In this document: piece after piece, positions 1-7,089 of the stretch
Position numbering within the stretch: the stretch's first letter is position 1
Layout: every line of letters begins with the position of its first letter
Source: Psychroserpens mesophilus
GTDB taxonomy: Bacteria > Bacteroidota > Bacteroidia > Flavobacteriales > Flavobacteriaceae
Reading direction: 5' to 3'
Length of the DNA: 64,000 nt
Assembly (NCBI RefSeq): GCF_000826645.1
Contig: NZ_JXJP01000008.1
Coordinates: 186,001 to 250,000 of the forward strand
Position numbers and translations under genes: made by a program
The notes under the pieces: model-generated
Database searches by the model: none
What the model was told of the DNA's origin: nothing
Seen by the model: only the letters and a program-made list of their open reading frames with translations

Positions 1-267
1 AGTCAGTGGAAAGACATGGCTGAAAACCTTGGTGTTACTATTGGTGATTTGATTGATAAAGATCATCCTGATTTCACCAAATCGTATGATGACAAAACTA
101 ATCTTGATGAAACTGACTGGATTAAAATTTTAAATAAAAGTCCAGAAGTATTAGTAAATCCGATTGTTATTTTAGGAGAGAAGTATATGCAAATCAAAAA
201 CCCTTCGGGTATAGAGAAAAAATTAGAGGCGAATAGTAAAGGAATTGATGAGAAGAATCCTATTTAA
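1..267 (+). CDS. ArsC/Spx-like family protein, C-terminal part (5' end outside window)
   Basis: The reading frame is open from base 1 and ends at 267, so this is the C-terminal part of a longer gene; the first in-frame ATG at 16 is probably internal. The visible part has a segment around LNKSPEVLVNPIVI that matches the C-terminal region of the ArsC/Spx/YffB thioredoxin-fold family, in which a Pro-containing strand is followed by a conserved final helix. The catalytic Cys region would lie outside the window. The biochemical role (arsenate reductase, regulator or unknown) cannot be decided from this piece. A terminator follows 29 bp downstream. Confidence 0.6.
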   Translation, partial: SQWKDMAENLGVTIGDLIDKDHPDFTKSYDDKTNLDETDWIKILNKSPEVLVNPIVILGEKYMQIKNPSGIEKKLEANSKGIDEKNPI

Positions 268-295
268 AATTCATTTTCTAAAATTTATAAAACTT

Positions 296-338
296 AAAAA
301 AGGCATAAATTGAAATATTCAAATTATGCCTTTTTTTT
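296..338 (+). terminator. Rho-independent terminator
   Basis: An A-rich stem, AAAAAGGCATAA, pairs with TTATGCCTTTTT across a short AT-rich loop and is followed by eight T residues at 331-338. It lies 29 bp after the stop of the ArsC-like gene. The A-run on the 5' side means it could also work for minus-strand transcripts such as that of the DUF1328 gene. Confidence 0.8.
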
Positions 339-364
339 ATTGAGATTATATTAATAAGGTGTCT

Positions 365-523
365 TTATTTCATAACACTCTTTAATAGAGAAATTACTAC
401 TAATACCAAAAATATATAAAATATAATTTTAGCTATTCCGGCAGCAGCACCAGCTATTCCACCGAATCCTAAGACTGCAGCTATAATTGCGATTATTACA
501 AATGTGATTGTCCAACGTAACAT
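365..523 (-). CDS. DUF1328 family small membrane protein (52 aa)
   Basis: I translated this short ORF directly from the minus strand (start CAT at 521-523, stop TTA at 365-367). It begins [20 protein letters not shown], followed by a Gly/Ala-rich turn ([12 protein letters not shown]) and a second hydrophobic helix ([15 protein letters not shown]). Two helices around the GxAGxAxxIAK motif are the hallmark of DUF1328/YtjA, a widespread inner-membrane peptide family often induced by stress; the exact function is unknown. It is monocistronic, with a shared terminator region downstream and the SRAP-like gene 104 bp upstream. Identification is confident despite the size. Confidence 0.85.
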   Translation of the reverse strand: MLRWTITFVIIAIIAAVLGFGGIAGAAAGIAKIIFYIFLVLVVISLLKSVMK

Positions 524-544
524 AATGATTGTGTTTTAGTTATT

Positions 545-563
545 AGAAATGATTTTCATTTCT
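545..563. other. Perfect inverted repeat upstream of DUF1328 gene
   Basis: AGAAATGA-TTT-TCATTTCT is a perfect 8-bp inverted repeat with a 3-nt spacer, 22 bp upstream of the DUF1328 start codon. No U-tract follows on either strand, so it is more likely an operator or leader hairpin than a terminator. Function not established. Confidence 0.3.
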
Positions 564-627
564 TTGATATAAATATCTATTAAAATTAGCAGTTTACTTA
601 GCTCATATGGACTTTACTTTAACCTTT

Positions 628-1344
628 TCACTGTAAATGAGAATGTTCACCAATACTTTGATAATTATCATGGTCTAAAATCTTTTCAAAAACATGATTA
701 CGCTCATAAAACTCCTCTTTAATTGGATGCGACATGAAGTCTGGTGCGTCGTGATTTTGAATTAATTTTACTAATTCAGCATTACTTTTACCTTGTGATA
801 ACCAATTATTATAATCTGATTTCTTAAACGTTAGTGGTCTTTTTTTACCCAAATGAGGAATTTCATTTAAGCTTGAACTGAAATTCACGACCAATAACGA
901 ACATGTTAAAAACCCATCATTTAAAGTGTTATAAATCCCAGCGATACAAAACGGTTTATGATCTCTTAAATGAATGTGAAACGGCAATAATTTACCATTA
1001 TAGATCCTAGCAGTAAAAAAACCATTGACAATAATTAAGCACCTTCTTCTAGAAAATGCTTCAGAATACATGATTTCGTCTGAATCTAATTCGTTAACAT
1101 TAGTATTTAAGGTATTCGTAATATTTTGAAAACGATCCCAGTCATCGTCATAATCTTCAGGTAATATTCCCCAAATAGCGTAATCAATAATCTTAGGGTT
1201 ATCAGCTGTTAATATTGTCAAATTTGATTCGACTGTTCCATCAATAATTGCTCTAGGCTCGTATAATTTTGGAAATCTAAACTTCGCATCGAAATCATTT
1301 TCTATGGCATTTAAATTAGAGGTATCAGAGAGTTTATAAAACAT
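628..1344 (-). CDS. SRAP-fold (YedK/HMCES-like) protein lacking canonical active-site residues
   Basis: The 238-aa protein has the layout of the SOS-response-associated peptidase family: an N-terminal segment, WGILPE at about 58-63, LNTNVNEL at 79-86 (in place of the Asn-containing NARxE motif), RRCLIIVNGFF at 100-110, AGIY at 135-138, and IPHLGKKRP at 162-170. Active members crosslink abasic DNA through Cys2, helped by a Glu after the GFYE motif and a His in the IHxxxxRMP motif. Here residue 2 is Phe, the Glu position is Thr111, and the His motif reads I-P-H with a shift. It therefore appears to be a divergent paralogue without the usual chemistry, perhaps a DNA-binding or regulatory form. 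Single gene with a terminator-like hairpin upstream at 1414-1441. Confidence 0.7.
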   Translation of the reverse strand: MFYKLSDTSNLNAIENDFDAKFRFPKLYEPRAIIDGTVESNLTILTADNPKIIDYAIWGILPEDYDDDWDRFQNITNTLNTNVNELDSDEIMYSEAFSRRRCLIIVNGFFTARIYNGKLLPFHIHLRDHKPFCIAGIYNTLNDGFLTCSLLVVNFSSSLNEIPHLGKKRPLTFKKSDYNNWLSQGKSNAELVKLIQNHDAPDFMSHPIKEEFYERNHVFEKILDHDNYQSIGEHSHLQ

Positions 1345-1413
1345 TTTTTATTTAAAATAAATCATTTGCATATAAACCTGTTAACTCATATCCTATTAAA
1401 ATGTATGCATATC

Positions 1414-1441
1414 AAAAAACACCTCTATCGAGGTGTTTTTT
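1414..1441 (-). terminator. Rho-independent terminator (bidirectional in appearance)
   Basis: AAAACACCTC-TATC-GAGGTGTTTT is a perfect 10-bp stem with a tetraloop, flanked by A-runs on one side and T-runs on the other. It lies 31 bp beyond the stop of the PA2169-type gene in the direction of its transcription, and separates it from the SRAP-like gene. Confidence 0.85.
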
Positions 1442-1471
1442 ATCAAATAATACAACTGAATGATTGTTGTA

Positions 1472-1921
1472 TTATCTTAAATCTTCTAATGTTTTGATAT
1501 TGGACAAGCCGTTTTCAATTGTACTTTTTTGAGATGTTAATAGAGTCTTCGTTGAAGTCGGTAAAGTTGTTTCACTTAAGACGTCATTATACTCTTCAAT
1601 TGCAGATTTTTCACCTCTTATTGCTTCTTCTAACATCGATTCTTCATCGTCTGATGAGAATAATGACTTCACATCCATCCACGCTCTATGAGCTTTTCCT
1701 GTTAAACTTCCACCTTTATCTACATCTTGATTAAATGCCTTAATCTCTGATTTTAATTCATGTCCGAAATTATAGCGTTCCTGAGCCTTTTGATTGAAAT
1801 AAGTCTTCAAGGCTGTGTGCTCAACATTTTCAGCAGCTTTTTTAAATCCTTTTTCTGCATCGTATGTTTTCTCTAATAATTCGTTTAATTTTTTTCCTAC
1901 ATTTTCAGTATAAGTTCCCAT
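1472..1921 (-). CDS. PA2169 family four-helix-bundle protein (DUF2383)
   Basis: The 149-aa protein is soluble and almost entirely helical, with no signal peptide. The pattern LNELLEKTYDAEKGFKKAAENV at the N-terminus, a middle segment around LTGKAHRAWMDVKSLF (about 73-88), and an acidic EEAIRGEKSAIEEYNDVL helix are typical of the PA2169/DUF2383 ferritin-like family. These proteins are linked to stress and stationary phase, but their reaction is unknown. It is monocistronic, with a strong terminator directly downstream. A metal site is possible from the Glu/His placement but is not shown by the sequence alone. Confidence 0.85.
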   Translation of the reverse strand: MGTYTENVGKKLNELLEKTYDAEKGFKKAAENVEHTALKTYFNQKAQERYNFGHELKSEIKAFNQDVDKGGSLTGKAHRAWMDVKSLFSSDDEESMLEEAIRGEKSAIEEYNDVLSETTLPTSTKTLLTSQKSTIENGLSNIKTLEDLR

Positions 1922-2079
1922 TATATAATTTTATTTTAGTTTAACAATAGTTTTATTTTCTGATGCCTATTGATTTACATCAAGGTTACTAAAAACCTTT
2001 TACTTTCATTACTAAAGTATAATACTTTGATGACTTCAGTTGATGCGTTCAATTGAAAAATTGACGTTATCAGTTTTAT

Positions 2080-2100
2080 AGTATAATTGACCATTATACT
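2080..2100. other. Perfect inverted repeat at the end of the topoisomerase gene
   Basis: AGTATAAT-TGACC-ATTATACT is a perfect 8-bp inverted repeat that overlaps the stop codon of the topoisomerase IB gene (stop at 2094-2096). There is no T-run on the minus strand after it, so it would be a weak terminator; a 3'-end stabilising hairpin is the alternative. Confidence 0.3.
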
Positions 2101-3179
2101 TTTGGAGAATATCCCTTTATCAGTTCTAATACAGATATTTCAGTTGGTGTTAAATGACCAGAAGTAATAGGGTTTGTTTTAATTTTAGTAAATACATCAT
2201 GAAGCGTATTCGTTTCGTAAGATTCTACCAAAATTGGATGCACGTAATATTTACGACATACATTTCTAGTATTACCAAGTGCGTTCGCTGTGACGTCAAA
2301 TGCAGATAGGATATTGTCTTTTATTTCCTTATCTGATGTTGGTCTATCATAATCCATTAAGGCCTCAAAAAAAATAACGCTGGCAGACCAGGTTCTGAAA
2401 TCTTTAGCAGTAAAATCTTTTCCGGAAATTTCTTTTAAATACGCATTAATCATCCCACTATCAACTTTATGTTTTTCTCCAGATTTGTCATAAAACTGAA
2501 AAAGTTCCCAACCCGGAATTTCTTCACATTTACTAACTAACTTAATGAGATTCTTGTTTCTAAGTGTAATGCTATGCGCTTTGCCCTTTTTACCAACAAA
2601 CTCAAATCGTAATCGATCTTTATACAAATGAACATGCTTTGTCCGTAAAGTTGTTAAACCATACGTTTTGTTCTTTTTCGCATAGTAACTGTTACCGATT
2701 CTAATATGAGTTTCTTCCATGAGCTTTACTACTAAGGCCATCACCTTCGTTCTCACCCACGCGTTCTGAATAATATCTTTTTCTACCTGATTTCTTATTT
2801 TCGGAAGTACTTCTCCGAACTCGGCCATTCTAAAAAACTTGGTTTGGTTCTTGATTTTATTCCACTTAGGATGATAACGGTATTGCTTTCTAGATTTTGC
2901 ATCTCTACCTGTAGCCTGTAGATGACCGTTTGGCAAAGAAGAGATTTTTACATGTTCCCATGCTGGTGGAATCACTAACGCATTAATTCGTTCGAGATCT
3001 TGATCTCTAGTGATAAATTTACCGTTTTGAATATAACGAAACGTATCCCCTTTTTTCTTTCTAAGAATTGACAGTTGATGCGAATTAACATAAACCAAAT
3101 CTAACTTCTCAATAACCGACTCCGGATGTTTATCGAGTCGTTTGATCAAAGATGCTGTAAGTTTCTGTTCCACCTCCAA
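2094..3179 (-). CDS. DNA topoisomerase IB (poxvirus-type)
   Basis: This 361-aa enzyme relaxes supercoils by nicking one DNA strand through a 3'-phosphotyrosyl intermediate. The four catalytic positions of the family are visible: Arg160 in ETHIRIGN, Lys in VGKKGK (196-200), Arg262 in KDFRTW, and the nucleophile Tyr312 in RKYYVHP. The N-terminal DNA-clamp domain holds the GRDAKSRKQYRYHPKW signature around 91-106. Size matches bacterial TopIB proteins. It starts 3 bp after the stop of the hemerythrin gene, so the two are almost certainly one operon. Bacteroidota often carry TopIB as an accessory, stress-associated enzyme rather than the main topoisomerase. Confidence 0.95.
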   Translation of the reverse strand: MEVEQKLTASLIKRLDKHPESVIEKLDLVYVNSHQLSILRKKKGDTFRYIQNGKFITRDQDLERINALVIPPAWEHVKISSLPNGHLQATGRDAKSRKQYRYHPKWNKIKNQTKFFRMAEFGEVLPKIRNQVEKDIIQNAWVRTKVMALVVKLMEETHIRIGNSYYAKKNKTYGLTTLRTKHVHLYKDRLRFEFVGKKGKAHSITLRNKNLIKLVSKCEEIPGWELFQFYDKSGEKHKVDSGMINAYLKEISGKDFTAKDFRTWSASVIFFEALMDYDRPTSDKEIKDNILSAFDVTANALGNTRNVCRKYYVHPILVESYETNTLHDVFTKIKTNPITSGHLTPTEISVLELIKGYSPKV

Positions 3180-3182
3180 CTA

Positions 3183-3617
3183 CTATCTGTGAGAAGACAT
3201 ATAACTATTGTAATCGGTTGCCAAACTTGTTTTTTGGCTTTCATTAAGCACCTTACCTGATAATTGAAAAAATTTCTGTTCTTCATCTTCAAGGTGGTGC
3301 TCAACTTTATGTTTCAAATCTTTAGCAGTTTTCAACCATGCAGAAGAGTCATAGTCGGTTTCTTCTAATTTCTCAATAAGTTCATCAATTTCATGATGTT
3401 CGGCTATACCATGGCGAGCTTTGTCTTGCATCATGTCAGAATCTATTAGTGGTTTATAATAATGTCGCTCCTCAGCATCAGCATGAACCTGCAATTCTTT
3501 CTTTAATGATTGAAATATCTCATCGCGCTGTTTGGTATCTCCAGATGTTTTAATAAGTTTTTCGAGTAAGTCCCTTTGGATATCATGATCTTTTCTAATG
3601 GCTTCAAAAATGTTCAT
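3183..3617 (-). CDS. Hemerythrin HHE-domain protein (144 aa)
   Basis: I place the start at the ATG at 3615-3617 (MNIFEAIRKDHD). The longer frame to 3737 adds 40 residues with no family similarity and crosses a terminator hairpin. The protein is a four-helix bundle with the di-iron ligand pattern of HHE-cation-binding proteins: His11 (KDHD), His45 and Glu49/50 (QVHADAEE), His74/75 (AEHHE) and His107/108 with Glu112 (EHHLEDEE). Likely roles are oxygen or NO sensing, iron storage or protection of iron-sulfur centres. It precedes topoisomerase IB with a 3-bp gap, so the pair is probably co-transcribed. Confidence 0.9.
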   Translation of the reverse strand: MNIFEAIRKDHDIQRDLLEKLIKTSGDTKQRDEIFQSLKKELQVHADAEERHYYKPLIDSDMMQDKARHGIAEHHEIDELIEKLEETDYDSSAWLKTAKDLKHKVEHHLEDEEQKFFQLSGKVLNESQKTSLATDYNSYMSSHR

Positions 3618-3660
3618 TTTAATTCGTTTTAAATTAATAATAATGGTGTAATAAGTGTGT

Positions 3661-3697
3661 TTAAAAAAAACCTCAGCAACTTTTTGGTCACTGAGGC
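3661..3697 (-). terminator. Strong minus-strand hairpin plus U-run ahead of the hemerythrin gene
   Basis: On the minus strand CCTCAGTGAC pairs with GTTGCTGAGG (10 bp including two G-T wobbles) around a CAAAAA loop, followed by eight T residues. It lies 44 bp upstream of the hemerythrin start. There is no minus-strand gene upstream for it to terminate, which makes it a candidate attenuator or the end of a small RNA. Confidence 0.75.
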
Positions 3698-3922
3698 CTA
3701 ACCAACCAATGTATATTATAAATGAAGAATTATTCATAATAACATAAGTAAAATTAAGATTTGTAGCATGTAAAGTTGCGCTTTATCGATTTAAATGTTA
3801 ATTCAATAAGAAACCCAGGAATTAATTTCTCATAACTAAACTCCTTTCTAAACAAACAATACGTTTATATTATCTAAGAATTCAAGAACATATGATGATA
3901 AAACAAAAAAGTTCGTATGCCA

Positions 3923-3936
3923 TATCACTTGTGATA
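3923..3936. promoter_or_regulatory. Perfect palindrome, possible operator
   Basis: TATCAC-TT-GTGATA is a perfect 6+6 palindrome in the divergent region. A related sequence, ATCACATGTGGTA, lies at 6954-6966 beside the promoter of the YtxH operon (11 of 14 positions shared in the aligned cores). Binding protein unknown. Confidence 0.3.
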
Positions 3937-4003
3937 GACATCCGTTTAGGATATTATTAAATAAGCTACTTATATAACTTATTAAAAATGACTAAAAAGG
4001 TGG

Positions 4004-4011
4004 TATCTTTA
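4004..4011 (+). promoter_or_regulatory. Possible -7 element for AraC-type gene
   Basis: TATCTTTA resembles the Bacteroidota -7 consensus TAnnTTTG with one mismatch, and has a TTA trinucleotide at the expected -33 distance (3982-3984). It is 62 bp upstream of the start codon. Confidence 0.25.
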
Positions 4012-4073
4012 CATCCTGATTTCTATTTAATAATTTGAATACCAGCAACTAATAGCTGAAAACCCAACCAAAT

Positions 4074-5117
4074 ATGACAACTATTGAAATTACTTCAGAT
4101 GGCCCTAAAGATACGCTTCGACAAATCCAGGACGTCATTGGTGGTGAGATTTCTGAAAAATGGAACAAATACAGTTTAATTGTTAACAATGAACATGCCT
4201 TTGGAACTATAAAGTATGTTCCGTTTGATTGGGGCGTGAATTTGATAAATTTTGATATAAAATTTTCTCAAGATATTACCTTAAAAATTAAGGCTGGCGA
4301 CTTTAATCCTATTCGTTTTATATATAATTATGAAGGATTCTTCAATCATCGATTTGGCATTGATAATGAAAATAGACGTATCGACCAATTTCATTCTTTA
4401 ATATTTACCAATAAAACTGGAGGCTATAATCATATTCATTTACCAAAAAATGAAAAATTAGAAATCATCGATATACAAATTATTAGAAAGCATTTCCTTA
4501 AAAAAAGAACTACAAATACGTCCCTTTTAAATAAACGACTTTATGAGATTTTTGTTGATACTGATCACGAAAACAGATTTGCTCACCATGGCGCATTAAA
4601 TTTGAAAATGGCTGATTTTGTAAAAAAAATGAAACAGATCAAATCTAAAGGTATGGTAAAAGTATTAAAGATAGAGGCCTTAGTTTATGAAATGCTATCA
4701 ATGCACATTCAACAACACAATAAGTTTCATAAAGGAGTACAGCTACCAACTTCACTAACCAAATCAGAATTAAAAATCATTAGACGCCTTGGTAATAAAA
4801 TCATTAAAAATCATTCGTTTAATTATTCTTTAGATCAATTATCTATAGACTCTGGATTATCTCAGGCAAAGCTTCAGGACGGATTTAAATTCCTTTATAC
4901 TAGAACCGTTACAGAATACATTAGACATGTAAGACTTGAAGCTGCGCGAGACTTAATGAGTAGTGGTGATTTAAATGTTTCTCAAGTTGTCTATAGTATT
5001 GGCTTTACAAGTAGAAGTTATTTTTCTAAAATTTTTAAAGAAAAATATGGTATAACTCCAAATGAGTACAGAAAAAATGTGCTAAATAGTTTAATTACAG
5101 ATCAATCTGTTGCATAA
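4074..5117 (+). CDS. AraC family transcriptional regulator
   Basis: The 347-aa protein ends in a two-HTH AraC/XylS domain (about residues 240-335). The first helix-turn-helix lies around SLDQLSIDSGLSQAKLQDGF and the second around VSQVVYSIGFTSRSYFSKIF, closing with the family signature KEKYGITPNEYRK. The N-terminal 230 residues show no signal peptide or recognised ligand fold; they may be a diverged cupin-type sensor. AraC proteins usually activate nearby genes, so the adjacent stress-type genes (hemerythrin operon, lipoprotein, YtxH operon) are plausible targets. It is convergent with the lipoprotein gene, sharing the hairpin at 5115-5145. Confidence 0.9.
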   Translation: MTTIEITSDGPKDTLRQIQDVIGGEISEKWNKYSLIVNNEHAFGTIKYVPFDWGVNLINFDIKFSQDITLKIKAGDFNPIRFIYNYEGFFNHRFGIDNENRRIDQFHSLIFTNKTGGYNHIHLPKNEKLEIIDIQIIRKHFLKKRTTNTSLLNKRLYEIFVDTDHENRFAHHGALNLKMADFVKKMKQIKSKGMVKVLKIEALVYEMLSMHIQQHNKFHKGVQLPTSLTKSELKIIRRLGNKIIKNHSFNYSLDQLSIDSGLSQAKLQDGFKFLYTRTVTEYIRHVRLEAARDLMSSGDLNVSQVVYSIGFTSRSYFSKIFKEKYGITPNEYRKNVLNSLITDQSVA

Positions 5118-5145
5118 AAAAACCTTAATCAAAACTTGATTAAGG
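5115..5145 (-). terminator. Rho-independent terminator for the lipoprotein gene
   Basis: CCTTAATCAA-AAC-TTGATTAAGG is a perfect 10-bp stem. On the minus strand it is followed by seven T residues, and it sits 32 bp after the stop of the lipoprotein gene. It begins right at the stop codon of the convergent AraC-type gene. Confidence 0.85.
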
Positions 5146-5176
5146 CTCATTTGAAAGTGATTACTATTACAATGTA

Positions 5177-5764
5177 TTATTTAGAATAAATAACTCTATA
5201 ATCACCTTCTAATTTAGTTTTCAAATCACTCATACTTTTAACATAAGTGTGTTGATTGTTAAAAACTCTGTCTGGTCTTTCACCAATAATATAATGCTTA
5301 ACATTTAAGTCTTTAGCATTAAGAGTTAACTGGTCTGATACTCGCATTTTCTTATCGCCAATATCTTGACTAAGCATTTTTAGTTCGGAAATAACATATA
5401 AGTTGTTGTTTGAAGCCCAAACTTCCTTGATTTCTAAATCGTGTTCTTTGTCGGTTACCTCAGCTTCAATCACGATGTTACGTTCCATTTTTTCACTATC
5501 ATCATTCGGCATATCGACATCTATAAACGGAACTTCGACTTCTTCTTCTTCCATAACGATAACAATTTTTGGTATCTCGACAGTTTTAGTAGTGGTTCCT
5601 ACGTTGACATCTGCCCAGTTTACTTCATAGGTTGGTAATTGTCCTTCTTCAGTAGTTACATCAACATCCACTTCGGGCAATTCTGCTTCTTTCTTTTGGT
5701 TTACGTTACAACTTAATATCAATGTTGCCATTATTGCGCTCAGCGCTAAAGTTTTAATTTTCAT
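5177..5764 (-). CDS. Putative lipoprotein of unknown function (acidic)
   Basis: The 195-aa protein starts with a classical lipoprotein signal, MKIKTLALSAIMATLILSC, with the lipidated Cys at 19. The mature part is strongly acidic: a low-complexity stretch rich in Val, Glu and Asp (about 28-110, including a MEEEEVEVP block) precedes a small folded C-terminal part (about 110-195). I do not recognise a family. It is a single gene, with a terminator behind it and an AAGGAA-TATAT-TTCCTT inverted repeat ahead. Probable location is the periplasm-facing or outer membrane surface. Confidence 0.75.
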   Translation of the reverse strand: MKIKTLALSAIMATLILSCNVNQKKEAELPEVDVDVTTEEGQLPTYEVNWADVNVGTTTKTVEIPKIVIVMEEEEVEVPFIDVDMPNDDSEKMERNIVIEAEVTDKEHDLEIKEVWASNNNLYVISELKMLSQDIGDKKMRVSDQLTLNAKDLNVKHYIIGERPDRVFNNQHTYVKSMSDLKTKLEGDYRVIYSK

Positions 5765-5795
5765 AATATGTTATAGTTTTTATGGTTAATCTCAC

Positions 5796-5812
5796 AAGGA
5801 ATATATTTCCTT
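5796..5812. other. Short inverted repeat upstream of lipoprotein gene
   Basis: AAGGAA-TATAT-TTCCTT is a 6+6 inverted repeat 31 bp upstream of the lipoprotein start codon. Its position in the expected 5' leader or promoter makes an operator possible, but nothing else supports it. Confidence 0.2.
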
Positions 5813-5903
5813 TGTTTCTCTGTTTGCAATCTACAAGTCTTATGTGTTTAGGCTTTGCTCTATCCCATAAATGATTGACCTATATAATACTTATGATAAT
5901 TCT

Positions 5904-5943
5904 TCAAAAAAAAATACACAGAAGAATGACCTTTTGTGTATTT
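5904..5943 (-). terminator. Rho-independent terminator of the YtxH operon
   Basis: AAATACACA at 5912-5920 pairs with TGTGTATTT at 5935-5943. On the minus strand the stem runs into a nine-base T-run. It lies just past the last gene of the three-gene YtxH operon. Confidence 0.75.
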
Positions 5944-5966
5944 GATAAACCGATAAATGACTTTAT

Positions 5967-6167
5967 CTACTTAATAATCTTTTTTATTAAATAGAAAGAA
6001 CCGTATCTGGTAATATATTTTGTTGCTGTTTGCAGCCAACTCAACGGACTCAAATCTTCTTTGACCTGACCTTTAAAACCTTTTAATTCTTCAAAAGCGA
6101 TTTGCCGTTCAAGATTTAATCTTTTTAAATCGTATTCAATATCTTCAAATGTTTTATAATGCTTCAT
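5967..6167 (-). CDS. Small DUF6327-like protein (66 aa)
   Basis: I choose the ATG at 6165-6167 (MKHYKTFEDIEYDLKRLNL), which starts one base after the stop of the preceding gene; the longer frame overlaps that gene by 47 bp. The product is an acidic/basic helical peptide with a conserved-looking ERQIAFEELKGF segment and a basic C-terminal amphipathic stretch, GSFYLIKKIIK. It resembles the small proteins found after YtxH and holin-like genes in flavobacteria (DUF6327-like; family name from memory). Function unknown; probably associates with the membrane together with its two operon partners. Confidence 0.6.
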   Translation of the reverse strand: MKHYKTFEDIEYDLKRLNLERQIAFEELKGFKGQVKEDLSPLSWLQTATKYITRYGSFYLIKKIIK

Positions 6168-6168
6168 G

Positions 6169-6516
6169 TTAATCGAAATATTTTTCAGAAATAGATGATA
6201 TAATTTTTCTTTCAATGTGCTTTCTAAAGTAATACACGATAAGTGCCATGATTAAAAAACACGCACCGACAATTAAATATCCTGCAGAGATGCTTCCTAA
6301 CGCCTCACCTATAGCCAAAGCACTGGAGACTGCAGTAAATATTAGAGCCAGCGTAAGCAGACCTCCAATAATAACTAATTTTACAATCAGACTTAAGGAT
6401 AATGTAATCTGCTGAAAAACTTTCAACCTTAAATAAGACTGAGACGTTTTAATATAATTCTCTGCATTATTGACAGCTTCGTCAGTAGTATTATTAAGAG
6501 ATTCAAATATGGTCAT
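6169..6516 (-). CDS. Holin-X-like/phage-holin-family membrane protein (115 aa)
   Basis: The 115-aa protein has a soluble N-terminal helix (about 1-35), two transmembrane segments (about 40-65 and 75-97) separated by a short AIGEALGS turn, and a basic C-terminal tail, YFRKHIERKIISS. This is the layout of the bacterial 'phage holin family'/YqjE-type proteins that sit beside YtxH in stress operons; there is no sign of a phage here. It starts 3 bp after the YtxH stop codon and is the middle gene of a three-gene operon. Confidence 0.7.
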   Translation of the reverse strand: MTIFESLNNTTDEAVNNAENYIKTSQSYLRLKVFQQITLSLSLIVKLVIIGGLLTLALIFTAVSSALAIGEALGSISAGYLIVGACFLIMALIVYYFRKHIERKIISSISEKYFD

Positions 6517-6519
6517 GTA

Positions 6520-6903
6520 TTACGACGTTTTTGAAGTTTCTGTACCGTTGTGATACTTTTTATTTTTCTCTTTCAACTGCTTCAACTTCAGTTCAAGTTT
6601 TGTAATAACATCGTCTGCCTTATAACTAGCATCAGACATGAGAGAGTCAACTTGTTCCTCTAGGGTTTGTTTTTTGTCACCAACCGAAGTCGCTACCCTA
6701 TCTTTTAAATGACTAGCTTCTGAAACCACTCTGTCTTTTAAGTCGACCGCAGATGTAGCTAACCGTTCTTTTTGCAAATTAGCTTCGTCAACTATACGTT
6801 TTCTTGTTATACTTCCTTTGTCTGGAGCAAACAAGACACCTAATGTAGCACCTATTGCTGTACCAGCTAATATTCCTAAAATTGTATTACTATTATTACT
6901 CAT
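6520..6903 (-). CDS. YtxH domain-containing protein
   Basis: The N-terminus has the YtxH signature, a glycine-rich membrane helix (ILGILAGTAIGATLGVLFAP, about 8-27) followed by DKGSITRKRI. A long charged helical tail follows, with repeated DLKDRV/HLKDRV elements (about 54-85) that suggest an apolipoprotein-like or coiled-coil structure. YtxH proteins are general-stress membrane proteins of unknown mechanism. It is the first gene of the operon with the holin-like and DUF6327-like genes, and a canonical -7 element is found 40 bp upstream. Confidence 0.85.
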   Translation of the reverse strand: MSNNSNTILGILAGTAIGATLGVLFAPDKGSITRKRIVDEANLQKERLATSAVDLKDRVVSEASHLKDRVATSVGDKKQTLEEQVDSLMSDASYKADDVITKLELKLKQLKEKNKKYHNGTETSKTS

Positions 6904-6942
6904 AATGGATCTATATGTTTTATGTTAATATTACTATTTATT

Positions 6943-6950
6943 CAAATATA
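6943..6950 (-). promoter_or_regulatory. -7 promoter element for the YtxH operon
   Basis: On the minus strand TATATTTG matches the Bacteroidota -7 consensus TAnnTTTG exactly, 40 bp ahead of the YtxH start. The palindrome CACATGTG (6958-6965) lies between it and the expected -33 position and could be an operator. Confidence 0.4.
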
Positions 6951-7089
6951 AGATCATCACATGTGGTATCTTGACGCTATAGATGTAAATATTGACTGAA
7001 ACAAAAAGATTATAAAAGTTAATAGTTTCACCAAATGAGTTAAGTCATTTATCAAGGTAAAATTAAATTGTCTAAAAAAAATTCTAAAT

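Larger units (their letters stand above)
3618..4073. other. 456-bp intergenic region between divergent hemerythrin and AraC-type genes
   Basis: No protein gene is supported here. It holds a strong minus-strand terminator hairpin (3661-3697), a perfect palindrome TATCACTTGTGATA (3923-3936), and a promoter-like TATCTTTA (4004-4011) ahead of the AraC-type gene. A terminator with no upstream minus-strand gene suggests either a small RNA or an attenuated leader for the hemerythrin operon. Confidence 0.5.

Noticed and set aside
3618-3737. 40-residue extension of the hemerythrin protein
   Set aside because: It crosses a strong terminator hairpin and has no similarity to the HHE family; MNIFEAIRKDHD is the normal start.
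6168-6215. Longer start for the 66-aa protein of the YtxH operon
   Set aside because: It would overlap the holin-like gene by 47 bp; the ATG at 6165-6167 sits one base after that gene's stop.
6169-6516. Prophage holin
   Set aside because: No phage structural, lysis or integrase genes are nearby; the YtxH context fits a stress membrane protein.
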